Shown: positions 1 to 10,879 of the stretch, piece after piece
Numbering within the stretch: the stretch's first letter is position 1
Layout of the letters: each line of letters begins with the position of its first letter
From: Aphrocallistes beatrix
Taxonomy: Eukaryota > Porifera > Hexactinellida > Sceptrulophora > Aphrocallistidae
DNA length: 64,000 bases
Direction of reading: 5' to 3'
Assembly (NCBI GenBank): GCA_963281255.1
Contig: OY725497.1
Location: 1,116,001 to 1,180,000, forward strand
Notes under the pieces: generated by a model
Told to the model about the DNA's origin: nothing
The model's database searches: none
What the model saw: the letters and a program-made list of their open reading frames with translations, nothing else
Translations under genes and position numbers: made by a program

Positions 1-103
1 TGGGGAGTGTCGGACAAGAAAGGTGACATGAAATTTGCAACATTCTATCATCACACAAATGTGTGTATTAGTAACAAATTTCGAAATAATACCACTATTT
101 TAG

Positions 104-1301
104 ATATGCACAGAAGTGCAAGGCAGAGACAGGGATCGACATGGTCAACAGCTCGCTAAGTCTTGCTACGAAGAACGACTACATTGAAGACCACTCTATC
201 ACTGACAGCCTCAGTCTCATGAACATCAAGCCGAAGGCACGACTCGAAGAGGTGAGTCGATTGTTTATATCGAACAAACAATGTCTTCTCTTTTGTTTGA
301 ATGAAATTTATAAATTTGAGGGGATTGAGTGCGGTTTGAGGTTGGATCTCTGTTTGTGGTTGTTTTTAAATTATACATATGAATGTATGGAATATTCTCA
401 TATAAGTATAGTTTATTGTGAATACATCTATAATTAGAACACAGGACAAGAGGTACCGGGGGAAGATGACGAAATAGCCGGACACATGGAGTTGGATGAG
501 CCTACCTCCAATCTTAAGATTATAGCGCCAGACAGCACCAGCGGACAAGGGGACGAGCTGGAAGGAATGTTTCTACCCATCGGGGGCGATGACATCCTGA
601 TCGGAATGTCTAAGTTTGTCGATCCTATCGCGATGGAGGATCACTCTCCCCCAGATAGCCAGGAGGTGGACATGGACATTGAAGACCTCGAAGCTCTGCA
701 TGAACCGAAGCAGGACTTCCCTGATCAAGGTCAGGACTGATTGGCTAGTGTCGCACCACTCTTCGCTCGTCGATACAAATGTTCTAAATCGATACGAACA
801 AGCACCGTTCTATTTTAAGCAAATGTTAGCCATGCATGTGTGTTAGCTCGATCTGAAGGTTGATCTGAATTGATCCAATTGGGGGCAGTTTAAATGTAAC
901 GCAAAATTCTCTGATTTTAGACCCTCCCCCCTATGTTACGCCTTTTGACCATCTTGTAATACAACAATGATAGGACTGTCACACTTTGCTACCCCTGTAC
1001 CCCCTTGGAGGCGTTACGTAACGTTTGAGCGGCCTCTTGAGAAAAATGAGAAAATGTTTATTTGACGCGTTTAGTCTTAAATTGACCAATCAGATAATTA
1101 ATTTTCAATTTAGTTTTCCTCTCAAAGTGTATTGGAAATTCAATACTTTTCTAGCTCATGCTTTTACACTTGCAGTATTGGAGATTAGAAAGATTTCTAT
1201 TATTTTATTTTACAGTTACCCTGGAAGTTGCCCCTCCCGAAGACAAGCCCCCTCCATCAGACACCAACATCCAGCCAGCTGACTCCGAATCCTCTTGCTG
1301 A
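104..1301 (+). CDS. Unrecognised acidic protein, last three exons (5' part outside window)
   Basis: I do not recognise this protein. Three open segments join in phase. Exon 104-251 follows an acceptor (TTTTAG) and ends at a GTGAGT donor. Exon 438-729 follows AATTAG. Exon 1216-1301 follows TTTTACAG and ends in TGA. The first junction is phase 0 and the second phase 1 (GAT CAA G | TT ACC). If the second donor (GTCAGG, weak) is skipped, exon 2 simply ends at TGA 738-740. The product is rich in Asp, Glu, Pro and Ser, with no visible domain, signal peptide or membrane segment, so it reads like a disordered acidic C-terminal tail. The in-frame sequence continues upstream of Met 141, so this is probably an internal part of a longer gene. 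Exons are clearly more GC-rich than the introns. A possible poly(A) signal ATTAAA lies at 1562-1567. The exon model is inference from splice phase and base composition. Confidence 0.5.
881..1038. mobile_element. Short MITE with imperfect terminal inverted repeats, copy 1
   Basis: It lies in the last intron of the first gene. The right end reads GCGTTACGTAACGTTTGAGC and the left end is a decayed inverse (AGTTTAAATGTAACGC). A second copy at 31784-31950 shares the interior, including TGACCATCTTGTAATACAA, and has better preserved ends. There is no coding capacity. The superfamily is not determined. Confidence 0.6.
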
Positions 1302-1588
1302 TCCAACAGGTTTAAATCAGACACATCCCATGGTATGAAGGTATATAATTGCAGTGGGATATACCGTTACTAGTTTTAATACAGTTGTTCTATACTCTGG
1401 GTTTCTGTACCTGCATTTAGCTATTAGTGTTTGTAAATTGTATTTGTATATACGCAGCTATCACACTAGCGATCTAGGAGCGTTTGTATGTTTGTACGGT
1501 GAACTGATGCACTGATTTTATTCATGAATGTAAACAGTAGTTGATTCACTTTCTCATGCTCATTAAAGATCCTTTGTTAACGGATGGT

Positions 1589-1711
1589 GGCTTTCGCGAG
1601 GGAAATATTCTTTACTTTCATCTGAATATGAAAATAAATATTCTTTACTTTCATCTGAATATGGCTTTCGCGAGGGAAATATTCTTTACTTTCATCTGAA
1701 TATGAAAATAG
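1589..1711. repeat. 74-bp direct tandem repeat (about 1.7 copies)
   Basis: The unit beginning GGCTTTCGCGAGGGAAATAT starts at 1589 and again at 1663. Inside the unit, the segment AATATTCTTTACTTTCATCT is itself repeated (around 1605, 1635 and 1677). It sits just downstream of the first gene's 3' end. There is no gene in it. Confidence 0.8.
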
Positions 1712-1739
1712 CGAGCATAAATTCTCATCTATGTTGGGA

Positions 1740-2725
1740 ATTTTTCCCATTTTATCTTCCAAATATTACACCTGTGATGCCAATTTAGGCAGTGCCGCGC
1801 TGGTGTGCATGTTGTTTAATTTGTATTGCAGCATTGGTGCATACTCGGTCTTGAATGTTCGCCTGCGTGTGGAGTGTGCAAAGGACAAAGTTAACTGATC
1901 ACTGAATATGACTACTAATTTTAGTTCTTTCGGAATATTCAACAAAAGGGATTTGGGATGTTTACTATGTCACTGAGGTAGCTTCTCTCGCATAAAATTT
2001 CGAATAAATTATGTTGCAATTTATGCCAACTTGAACCACAGATTGACTGGACTACTAAGCTTCCATTTTGCGAAAATAATCATTTTTAAGTTTTCCATTG
2101 TTATCAATCAGTATTTGTTTCGGAGGGCAAAATATTGTTAAATTTTGAATACTTTAGATCTATAGTCTCGTTCGTTTTAAAAGGAATCACAGATGCAGCA
2201 CTGAATCTAGTTGTATGATCCATTCAATGCAGAATATATTTATTTCCACATTATCTCAAATCTATTGCAACAACAATTCGTTGAATTGCTTGGCTGAATG
2301 AAATTCACGACATTAGTAGAGGTCGTAATGGACCTGAATATTTGGCCCGAGCCCGTCCAGAGTTGCAAGCGGGCTTCGAACTTGCGGACCGGCCCACCCA
2401 GCGTGAAACTCTGAGCGCGGTCCGAAGTCATTTCCCAGGCCCAAAGGGCCTCGGGTTTGGGCTGGCATTTAGTTACAGAGACTACCTGTCCTGACCAGAT
2501 AGCTTTAGGCCTGTGCTTGTGACACTAGTACTTAATACATTTATTCAATCGCGTTCACTTCTATCATTTTTAAAAAGCTCTCAAACTTAAATATCGGTTC
2601 TCGAACTATACTATATAAGCATTGTACTTAAATCAAGTCAAAGTAACTACATATCTCAATTTGTTTGAATATAAACTATTCTACTACTCGTCTACTAATG
2701 CATGTATGCAATATAAATTGGAAAT
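1740..2725. other. Intergenic, with a GC-rich block at about 2338-2466
   Basis: No gene is visible. A roughly 130-bp GC-rich block in otherwise AT-rich DNA contains short inverted GGCCC/GGGCC motifs and probably belongs to a dispersed repeat. On the minus strand it has a weak B-box-like string (GTTCGAAGCCC) but no convincing A box. Confidence 0.5.
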
Positions 2726-3907
2726 CTAAACCAATAGAATCCTACGAAACCTAACCTTATTAAGAACCTTCTGACACATGACGAAACAAATCACTACCGC
2801 TGCTAGCATAGCCCAGAAGAAACTCAGGTTACGAAGTCTATCCTGGGTTATCTCGAAGTCAGGAAGTTTTCTTTGCAGATTGATAACATCCACATTGACT
2901 TTCTCGTCGGTTTCTTTCAAGTTCTCAGGAATTCTATCCGCAGCTCTCTGGTGAAAGCGATCCCACTTTACTCCTCTCTGTATTGCATCCACGTAGTAAC
3001 ACACACGACAATAATGCTCCACTTCCCATAACACTCGATTTGGTTCTTCAAACTCGGGATCAAACGGCTTATGCTTCCACTCGAAGTAACTGTTGTATAG
3101 CTTCTCATTTTGTAGGAGCATTTTCAAATAATTGGCTACATCATGAGGTGTGTTAAACTCTGCCACATCAACATAGGAGCCATTAGGTACCACGCCCGCT
3201 ACGTCAACTGTTCCCATCCAAACAGGTAGGACTCCAGCTTGCATTGCTTGGTATATCTTATCGGTTATAAATCCTGGAGAATCCCCGTTTTCAAAAGCGA
3301 GATGTATCTTGTAGTCTCTGATCGCTTCCACTTTGGTGCACACTCTTCCTTTGCACTGAGGCCATTCCATGTTGTGGAAACAAGTGCTCGGAGCAAACAC
3401 TCCTATCACTTTATCGATTGCCTTTACATACTCGTTACGGTTATTCATTGGATTGCAATTCCTAGCCACAAAGGTAGCATGTGGTTTGGCATCATTTGGC
3501 TTCTCTACTTTCTTAACTGAATCCATGTTTGGCATCAATACCCATGGGATGTCTGATCGTCTGTCGAGTAGGGATGTAGCTTGAAAATGATGCTTCAAAA
3601 ATTCAATTTTGAGCAAATGGTAATAATGTTGTGGCTCTCGAGATCCTAGAATCTTTATCGGGTTACTTGAGTTTGATTCTGTGGCACTTTTCACATCTCC
3701 ATCACCCCTCGCTACATAATATTCAGCATCTACCTTTTCAGGATTGGCTGAAAACTCGCAAGGGATGTCACATTCTGCCACTCTGCCAAGATGTCTATCC
3801 CAAATAAATTCAGGAATTATTTTTACATTGATTGCATCGAGATGCATGTAAAAACCAAAAGATAGGAATAACAGTAATTTTAAATGATTCATTGTTAACT
3901 GTACCAA
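2726..3907 (-). CDS. GT10 family alpha-1,3-fucosyltransferase-like protein
   Basis: A 393-residue single open frame. Enzymes of glycosyltransferase family GT10 transfer fucose from GDP-fucose to GlcNAc-containing glycans in the Golgi. The family signature is at about residues 205-232: FENGDSPGFITDKIYQAMQ followed by AGVLPVWMG, which matches the nucleotide-sugar-binding block of the family (FEN...TEK...AG..PV..G). An N-terminal hydrophobic stretch (about 8-24) would act as signal peptide or anchor, and Met6 is an alternative start. A conserved-looking YCRVCYY cysteine pair lies at about 299-305. Unusual for GT10, a second hydrophobic segment (about 362-378) near the C-terminus is followed by a basic tail, which suggests a C-terminal membrane anchor. 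It is intronless with no internal stop, so probably functional. The substrate cannot be assigned from sequence alone. Confidence 0.8.
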   Translation of the reverse strand: MVQLTMNHLKLLLFLSFGFYMHLDAINVKIIPEFIWDRHLGRVAECDIPCEFSANPEKVDAEYYVARGDGDVKSATESNSSNPIKILGSREPQHYYHLLKIEFLKHHFQATSLLDRRSDIPWVLMPNMDSVKKVEKPNDAKPHATFVARNCNPMNNRNEYVKAIDKVIGVFAPSTCFHNMEWPQCKGRVCTKVEAIRDYKIHLAFENGDSPGFITDKIYQAMQAGVLPVWMGTVDVAGVVPNGSYVDVAEFNTPHDVANYLKMLLQNEKLYNSYFEWKHKPFDPEFEEPNRVLWEVEHYCRVCYYVDAIQRGVKWDRFHQRAADRIPENLKETDEKVNVDVINLQRKLPDFEITQDRLRNLSFFWAMLAAVVICFVMCQKVLNKVRFRRILLV

Positions 3908-4388
3908 TAGGGCAGCTATCTGTTTTAATAGTTTTCATGCGCATACTCGAATAGACTGATGGAACATTAATAAGTGTGTGTGGTCGCTTTGAAAAGGAAT
4001 GCATTGGTCTAGCATGATGCAAAACAATATTTACACACTCTCACAATCAATACTAAACTTATGATTGCTTTCTATCACCTAGGAAGTGAAAATGATCATA
4101 TTCGGTTAGAATTTACTTTAAAAAGGTCAGTCGGCGTCGAAGTGGTGAAAATATAACTTATAATAAACGTTTTATTTCATCTCTTATGAACTCAATTTTC
4201 AATAAAAATCGAAAAGATTATCATAAAATAAAAGTAGTATTCCCTCCCTGGATTAATTTTGAATTGAGTAATGGCTAATCACATTCGCCCCACACAAATA
4301 TGTATAATAAGATTGAATGTGCGTTGCTAATAACAGGAAATACTTTGTGAAGGCATATATACATATATAAGTATAAGGACATACCTAT
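3908..4388. other. Intergenic spacer upstream of the fucosyltransferase
   Basis: AT-rich, with no gene or clear repeat seen. It should contain the promoter of the minus-strand fucosyltransferase, but I cannot point to a convincing element. Confidence 0.4.
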
Positions 4389-5895
4389 TTAACGGAACGG
4401 AACGGAATGGACCATTACATAATCCCTGAAAACTTCCATGAGTGTGCTATTTTCTGATAGAATCTCTTGAATACCTTTGAGAGTTGATGCTTTTTCTGTA
4501 AGTTCTCTATAATCTACATATGCAAAAAAGGACCCTTTCTGATTATTCAATCGGTCTGCATCTAAATCTTCATGGTAAAAGGCTGCAATCTCGTTAATGT
4601 GAGGTGAATTTCTATCTAATACAACAGACTCTAATTTTTCTAGAATTTCCATACATTCCAAATTGTAGTGATTGGAGATTGTTGCAGCACAATCAGCAGA
4701 TACTTCTAAGTAAATGCTAGTGTAGTACGCCTCTACTCCAATGTCAGCCTGACTAATGAGAGAATGATCATTTTGTGCTTTACGGCCGCACCTCCGTGGT
4801 AATTTTGGGTCCTCAAGCTTCAAATATATAGCTTATTTTACAACTATTTCAAAGTGCTGCTTTGCACCCAACGCATTTTTACTTCCCGATATAAGAAGCC
4901 TCTCCAAAGTTCTTATCTTTGATTTTGCGTAAGTAATGGTGATATTTGGTGATTGTATTGCTGTATGAACAGGATGTACCATTCAAAGAGTTTCTGAAGC
5001 GTCCTAATCAAGTAATAAGTGGAGAATTTCTCCATATAGTTGAGTGTAGCCATCGCTTTGCTTCTATCTTCTGCCCTAAGGTCATTATCCATCTTTCGCA
5101 CCTCGTACCAATCCATGAGTGCTTCATACTGCTGTACAAATGCACTGAGAGCCGGAGCCCTGCACACCCAACGAGTTGACGAAAGGGATCTTAATGAAGC
5201 TGATTATTCTGACATAAATGCCTTGAACGAAGCTAAACGTTTTGGAGACATCTTCACATAGTTAACAACCGACGATACAAGTGTCATAGCATTCTCTGCA
5301 AGGGAACCATGTTTTACAGAATGTTGTACGACGAGGTTCAAAGCATGTCCAGCACAGTAACAGTATAATGCTTGTGGAACAACTTCACGCACTCGACTCT
5401 GGAGTCCTTTTACATGTCCTCTCATGGTTCCAGCACCGTCATAGGATTGGCCTCTGACTTTGTGAAGTGGCAACTCACATTGCACCAGTTTTTCTTTGAG
5501 AATTGCAAAAATTGCCTCACCATCAACCTTTTCAGCGCTGACAAAACCGATGAAATTCTCTCTTACAGCTAAAGTATTCGGACAGATCTAAAACAGCAGG
5601 TAACTTGTTCGAGCGTTGCAACGTCGCTAGTTTCATCCATTATAATGCTATAAATCGCTGATTCTCTAACCTCCTTCAGGACCACATCGAAGATAGCATT
5701 CCCAAGGCGTGTAATCATTTCATTCTGGATTTGATGGCTCAAATACTGCATGCGATTCTTTTCAGAGAGCCAGTTCTTCAGTTCTAAGCTAGTCATTGTA
5801 ACAAGATTCAACAACTGTATTTGGTTGCTATTTTCATCAGTGTGACCCCGAATGGCAAGGTCCTGTCTCCCGCAAAGTTTGATAGTAACCAACAT
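4389..5895 (-). pseudogene. hAT transposase relic (ZMYM1/TTF-type, DUF4371-like)
   Basis: Four minus-strand fragments lie in N-to-C order: 5895-5569, 5485-5204, 5167-4913 and 4823-4389. The first carries the DUF4371-type block (RGHTDENSN, then IQNEMI, then IIMDETSDVATLEQ) with the first catalytic Asp region. The second carries QSYDGAGTMRGHVKGLQSRV and the CAGHALNLV motif, which match the RNase H-like fold of ZMYM1-like hAT proteins. The third and fourth match the helical insertion and the region before the C-terminal dimerisation domain, which is not visible. Frameshifts and stops between the fragments make this a dead copy. I could not find flanking 8-bp target duplications, so the element boundaries are unknown. 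Confidence 0.8.
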
Positions 5896-6816
5896 AATAT
5901 CTAAAGCTCTGCGGTTTTCTTTTTTCTATTGTATATGTTCGAGATCCGACAATTCGAGATCCGACAATAAGTGGGAATACGTTTGTTTATTGAAGCCCAC
6001 TTACAAATATGACACAAAACCTTGGATTGATCGGCATTTGGCTCAATCCAGGGAAATTGTTGTAGACAGGATTCCTGAAAGTTACGCTGTTATATATTCA
6101 AATAATAAGTCGACAATATTGAGACACAACAATAATCTATATTGTACAAATCACACACAATACTAGCTATAATATATACCAGCAACTAATAGTTATTATA
6201 AGCCTATTCACTTCATTGTACTTTTAAATAACAAATTTTCAAGAATGTTGTTAACCATCACCACATTCCATCCTCCACAACAACCAATATAATTGCTGTT
6301 TGATTGGTATAGAATCATACATTCTTACGCTTCTAATGTACTGAATTCAAGTCTTGAAGTTAATTATCATTAATGAAATTTCAATGTTTGGGATTAGGTT
6401 AATAAATGATCTGAAAATTCAGGCATTACCCTCGAGAGCCCCCTAGCCCTCCCGGGTTGGAGAGTAGGGGGGTTTGAGCCCCCAACCCCCCGGGTTCGGC
6501 GCCTATGTGGCGGAGTGCCCCGATACGCGGGGTGAAATTGTTAGGGGAATAGCAAATTCCATTATACTACGTATTATGGTTATGTTGTGATTTGTAGTTT
6601 CATTATTTCAGAAATGGAAATCATTACCACTGATTTAGAAGGATTCTTAATCGTAGCAGTACAGTTATCAATAGTTATTTGTGAAAAGGTAAGGGTAATT
6701 GTTAACAGACAATAAACTTTAACTTTCTATTGGTAGAATTTAACGAAGTTGTGAATGCAAAAAGATAATCAAGGTAGGAACGGGTTAATTCGAAAAATCT
6801 GAACTTTTCTAATGAA
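5896..6816. other. Repeat-derived spacer with a GC-rich block at about 6425-6530
   Basis: No gene is visible. Around 5941-5968, GAGATCCGACAATTCGAGAT contains a short direct repeat of a motif also seen in the element at 37006-37363. The 6425-6530 block is GC-rich (CCCCCAACCCCCCGGGTTC) and resembles the cores of local MITEs. Confidence 0.4.
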
Positions 6817-7210
6817 ATGTTGCTACATTCCAGCGTTGCTATGGAAACATATTTATACCATTTGAACCTATATCTTGAAAACCGTTACAGTTAGACATTC
6901 AAATTTGACTGTATTTGATAGATAATAGGCTACTTTCTATTAGCTCCTAATACATTTTATAACACTAAATCTTAAGGTTTTCGAGGTATGGTGCAATATA
7001 TTTTATGAATCATATTTGTTAAATTGCACCATATCTCGTAAACCTTAAGATTTAATGTTACATTGTATAAAATATATTAGGAGCTAATAGAAAGTAGCCT
7101 ATTATTTATCAAATACAGTCAAATTTGAATGTCTAACTGTAACGGTTTTCAAGATATAGGCTCAAATGGTATAAATATGTATCCATAGCAATGCTGGAAT
7201 GTAGCAACAT
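6817..7210. mobile_element. Long palindromic MITE (arms about 185 bp), copy 1
   Basis: The sequence folds back on itself about a centre near 7013. The left end ATGTTGCTACATTCCAGCGT is the inverse of the right end near 7191-7210, and the match continues through GATAGATAATAGGCTACTTT to the centre (ATGGTGCAAT / ATTGCACCAT). A diverged copy is at 57946-58288. Outer flanks related to this family (AATTCGAAAAAT) recur at 49100 and 58320. There is no coding capacity. Confidence 0.85.
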
Positions 7211-7382
7211 TGCCAATATTTCCAAAATGTATCTTAAATCTGTGAAAAACAGGTGTGACAAACCACATAACTCACATTCAACACATAGTTGAGGTGAGCC
7301 AACATGACCAATGGATTCCAAAATATGACTCCCTATTTACATAATTTATTTGTCTAACTTGAGCGGATTACGAGATATCAAT

Positions 7383-7472
7383 AACAAGCACGCTTCGCTT
7401 GCTTGCGCTGCGCGGCTGGCGGACACTTTTTGTCCCCCGGAGACGCCCATTGGGCGCCTGGGGTCACATTAA
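7383..7472 (-). mobile_element. Terminal fragment of a Helentron-like repeat
   Basis: This carries the recurrent GC-rich terminus of the window's commonest repeat, inverted: AACAAGCACGCTTCGCTTGC, then GCGCTGCGCGGCTGGCGGAC, then a GGCGCC-type hairpin and GGGTCACATT. In the forward orientation it ends in a small stem-loop (CAAGCG AAGCG CGCTTG), as expected of rolling-circle elements. Confidence 0.6.
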
Positions 7473-7591
7473 CCCTTGAAAGCATTTGGGATTTTTCTAT
7501 TTATAGTAGTAACCCCAAACTTGTATGGCTTCCCCATTGAAAAGGACTTAAACCGGAAATGACGCAACACATTCCTGTGGCAAGCGTGAGG

Positions 7592-10110
7592 CATAGCCTA
7601 CTTAATATAAGGCCTGACAGTAAATGTACCATGGATGAACAACAAGATGGGAAATTTTATTTTCTATAATCCAGTGAAATTAAGTTATTAAGTTAACCAT
7701 GCATCTCTAATACTCCCAAACATTACTGCCCTGTTACCCTGTGGTTAAAATTATCATGTATAGTGAGAATGGTGATTGGATATCATAATTTAATATTAAT
7801 AGTACATACAAACTGTACATTCTATAATATAATTAGTAGAAATACAACACACAACAGAAATAATAGCTTTCTTTCTCATCCTCTCTCCTCACCCGGACTC
7901 TTGCTAGCACTAACACACATTATGTTTATAATAGATGAATCAAAGGCACCAAGAAACTACATATAGAAATAAGAATTAACAAAGTAATACAAATAAACAA
8001 GTAGGAAATACAGAAGTAAACTAATAATTAAGAAAATTTCTTTAATTTACGTTTTTCTACAACCTTCGAAAGGACCTGAGAATTATAATTCTTGACTTTA
8101 TTTGCGAGAAAGCAATTCGATGAGGTAAAGACAAGTTTCTGTAAGATGCTCCAATTGAATACTTCACAGTTAACACAATAAGACTTCCAAATATTAGTAT
8201 CACGATTATCACTATCTTCCAAGTACATCAATGTGAGTTCAACTAATATTTTTCTAGAAGGTCCACTTACTAGCTTTGCCAACAGCTCTTTATCATTTTC
8301 GATGGCATAAAATGTCTTCCATAAAACAAGAATAGAATTCAAAACAGGTTCAGATGGGTACTTAAGTCCGCCACGGTCCGTTAACTGCAGAAGTTTAAAC
8401 TCAGAATCCGAGGCTAAATCAAGAAGAAATTCTTTATCAACTGTAAACAGATTAAGACAGATATGACATGGTTTTGATTATTTTAGATATTGATGGACAG
8501 AATAGCCTGCAATAAAGGCCAATGATTGAAGCACCTGTTGACTGCATTCAATGGTTGATAGATCGGGAATTTCATCAAGAAATGGCTCTAAATCGAATTC
8601 AACATCACTAGTGGAATAAGGAGAAGAAAATGATTTGACAAATGACTGAATTGATGGCAAACAAGAGTCTTGTCGGTCAGCAAATATATTTAATATGCTA
8701 GACAGTTTGAGTCGACGCTCGGTTTCGAGAATTTGAAGATAGGAGACATGGTAATTAGAACCCGACATCATACGATATAGCCCAAAGTGGTGTTCCAATG
8801 GATCTGTTTGTAAAAAGGAGGATAACACATAGGAAAACCCACAATTTTCTAATGTATGAACATGAGGAAGAGATATACAGTTTAAACTCTGAAGATACTT
8901 ATAACAAGCAGGAGATATCAGATGCGTCTTAATAGCCATGATTTGTGTTATAATATTGTATCGTCGTCTATTCTTGGGGATAAATGTATTCTCTAATTAA
9001 CAGAGGATGAATTGCAAACGCGCTAATTCTGAGCTATCACTATGAAGTTCATTATGATGAAGTAAATCATTGATGACTTCCTTAATATGCTCTTTGGCTC
9101 GGGGTATATGAAATGATTGCTTGGTGTTTTTGGAATTAGAATCGTGTTCTAAAGCAAGTTCCTGCAAAACAGATTCAATTTGTCGGATGTCATTAATTGC
9201 AGCAATAGAAACGGGAATGTTTTGCCCATGAAAATAGGCTGAGGTAGATAGATAGGAATTGATTTCAAGGTACAAATTCACAGACATATTTCTTTCAGTC
9301 ATCTTAGCAAGAGCGAACGTGATGTTATTTTCATCACGAAACCATACAAACCCACTATTAGGTAGTGAAATCAAGGTTAACTTATCTTTCAGAGGTCTTT
9401 TAGAGAGTTGATGATGAACTTCCTTTTCTCCTCACTTTCGGATGTCAAACTAAGTTGCAGGGTTTGGTTCATCAAATCTTCTTCCTTTTCATCGTATGAC
9501 AAGCGAGTCCGTTTGGTAGATTTAGTTGAGTAGTAAGCTGGACAGCCAGGTAGTAGACTTGGAACAGTACCTTCCTTTAGCATTGGCTTCACGCGTGGTA
9601 CTTCAGTGAAAGTACCATCTCCTTTTGGTACTTTGAAAGTAGAGTCTATGTCTTCTTTCTGGAAATGCTTGATGCATACATAAACAGCCTTGAGGTCACC
9701 TATATCCTCACGATGTAGAGCACGTGTCCAGGCATATTTCAGATCAGGCGGACTTTCAGGCATCTTGAATACTGGAACCCGATCACCAACGTTGTAGTTA
9801 CTCTTGCATCCAGGGACAGAACAAGAGTTCGGCATGTCGAAATGAGTTGGAATGAGTCGGGATGAGAGAAGCTAATATTAATTAAAAGCAGAGAGAGATT
9901 AAAAGTAAGCGAATGGTATGCGTAATATAATAGTTTTGAATAATGTGATCAAAATAGTATTCATTCAAATAATATTTACAATAAATATGGTTCATTATTA
10001 TAATATTTTCGATATTAAATATTATGGTTTGATAACTATAACCATCTTGTCCTTCATCCTTGGTCCATAATTTTTAAGTTACTGTCAGGCCTTATATTAA
10101 GTAGGCTATG
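7592..10110 (-). mobile_element. P element with terminal inverted repeats and target-site duplication
   Basis: The ends are CATAGCCTACTTAATATAAG (7592) and its inverse ending CTATG at 10110. Similarity extends past GGCCTGACAGTAA and to subterminal CAACAAGATGG / CCATCTTGTCC. The directly repeated flank CGTGAGG (7585-7591 and 10111-10117) is a target-site duplication; reading it as GCGTGAGG gives the 8 bp typical of P elements with a one-base ambiguity at the end. The element is 2,519 bp and carries a minus-strand THAP-type transposase. Intact termini with a clear duplication suggest a fairly recent insertion, although the coding region is broken. Confidence 0.88.
8028..9835 (-). pseudogene. 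P-element (THAP9-like) transposase, frameshifted and missing its core
   Basis: Frame 9835-9389 begins with a THAP zinc-binding DNA-binding domain: C5, C10, C54 and H57, ending in EGTVPSLLP. Frame 9374-8997 continues as the linker or coiled-coil part. Frame 8939-8478 starts with SPACYKYLQSL and ISLPHVHTL, the entry to the transposase domain, then jumps directly to SFLQTDPLEHHFGLYRMMSG, the C-terminal signature of P transposases. Frame 8342-8028 extends upstream in the same frame through LTDRGGLKYPSEP, the terminal region. Most of the RNase H-like catalytic domain and the GTP-binding insertion that normally separate these blocks are absent. At least three frame changes are present. The total span (about 600 codons) is shorter than the roughly 750-900 residues usual for the family. 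It is not expected to be functional, although the ends could still be mobilised in trans. Confidence 0.82.
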
Positions 10111-10117
10111 CGTGAGG

Positions 10118-10870
10118 TTAATTAATTATAAGGGAGATAACATCTCTAAATACGTCTGTCCTTATTGTGTAATATAATTTTACTCCATATTAATAGTTAC
10201 AAGTCTAAACTCGTTGTTATTGGTTGTGAACTCGTATCAATAGAATGAATATTTCAATAATAAACTTTTAGCTCTCTCATAATCTCACACTAGCTTCTGG
10301 TTATTCGGGTTAAACTTGAAACAAAAGAATTTGGATTGCATTGCATAGTGTGAACTAAATGGTTGATGAATTTTAAAATAAAGATTGTTAAAAAATGGTA
10401 CGTCATAGAAAAATCTGCAAGTGCAGAAGGTGTTAAAATTTCAGACGAGTTGGTAAAGGAATTTCCATGAAAAATGAGTTGTTTTCGAGTTGGTACAGCC
10501 TTGACTGAGATATTCTGGAATGGAATGTTCCGTAAATTAAGAACTTATAATTTCTAGAATGAAATGCTCCGTAAATTAGGCAATTCAAATTTCCGGGACC
10601 GTTCCGTCAAGTTTCGTAAATTAGGTATGTCCTATATGTAAACCCAACAGGCTCTCTCAACCTTTAATTTAGTTAAATCGTGTGAAGGAATCTGTCAAAT
10701 CGTGAGCAAGGGCGTAGCCAAATTCAGGGGGAGGCACAGAAAAATATTTATAAATGGACAGAAATCTGTCCGCAAATATAGGCCAATACGACACTACAAC
10801 TCACAAAAACGATTATCCAAACCTGGCACAGTAGAAATGGCATTTGGGTGGTACGAGGAGTCCGGAAGTT
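10118..10870. other. Repeat-rich spacer
   Basis: No gene is visible. AATTATAAGGGAGATAACAT (around 10125) is shared with the repeat copies at 20175 and 21280. Imperfect CCGTAAATTA units recur at about 10527-10625. Confidence 0.4.
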
Positions 10871-10879
10871 GGGGTTTTT

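Noticed and set aside
2338..2466. tRNA gene or tRNA-derived SINE
   Set aside because: Only a weak B-box-like string on the minus strand; no A box and no foldable cloverleaf that I can draw.
7383..7472. Rho-independent-like terminator hairpins in the GC-rich Helentron termini
   Set aside because: The hairpins belong to a dispersed eukaryotic repeat; bacterial-style termination does not apply.
9900..10060. Introns restoring one transposase frame in the P element
   Set aside because: Some breaks could be introns, but the first (near 9380) is a one-base shift with no GT..AG pair around it and the catalytic core is missing, so a pseudogene is the simpler reading.
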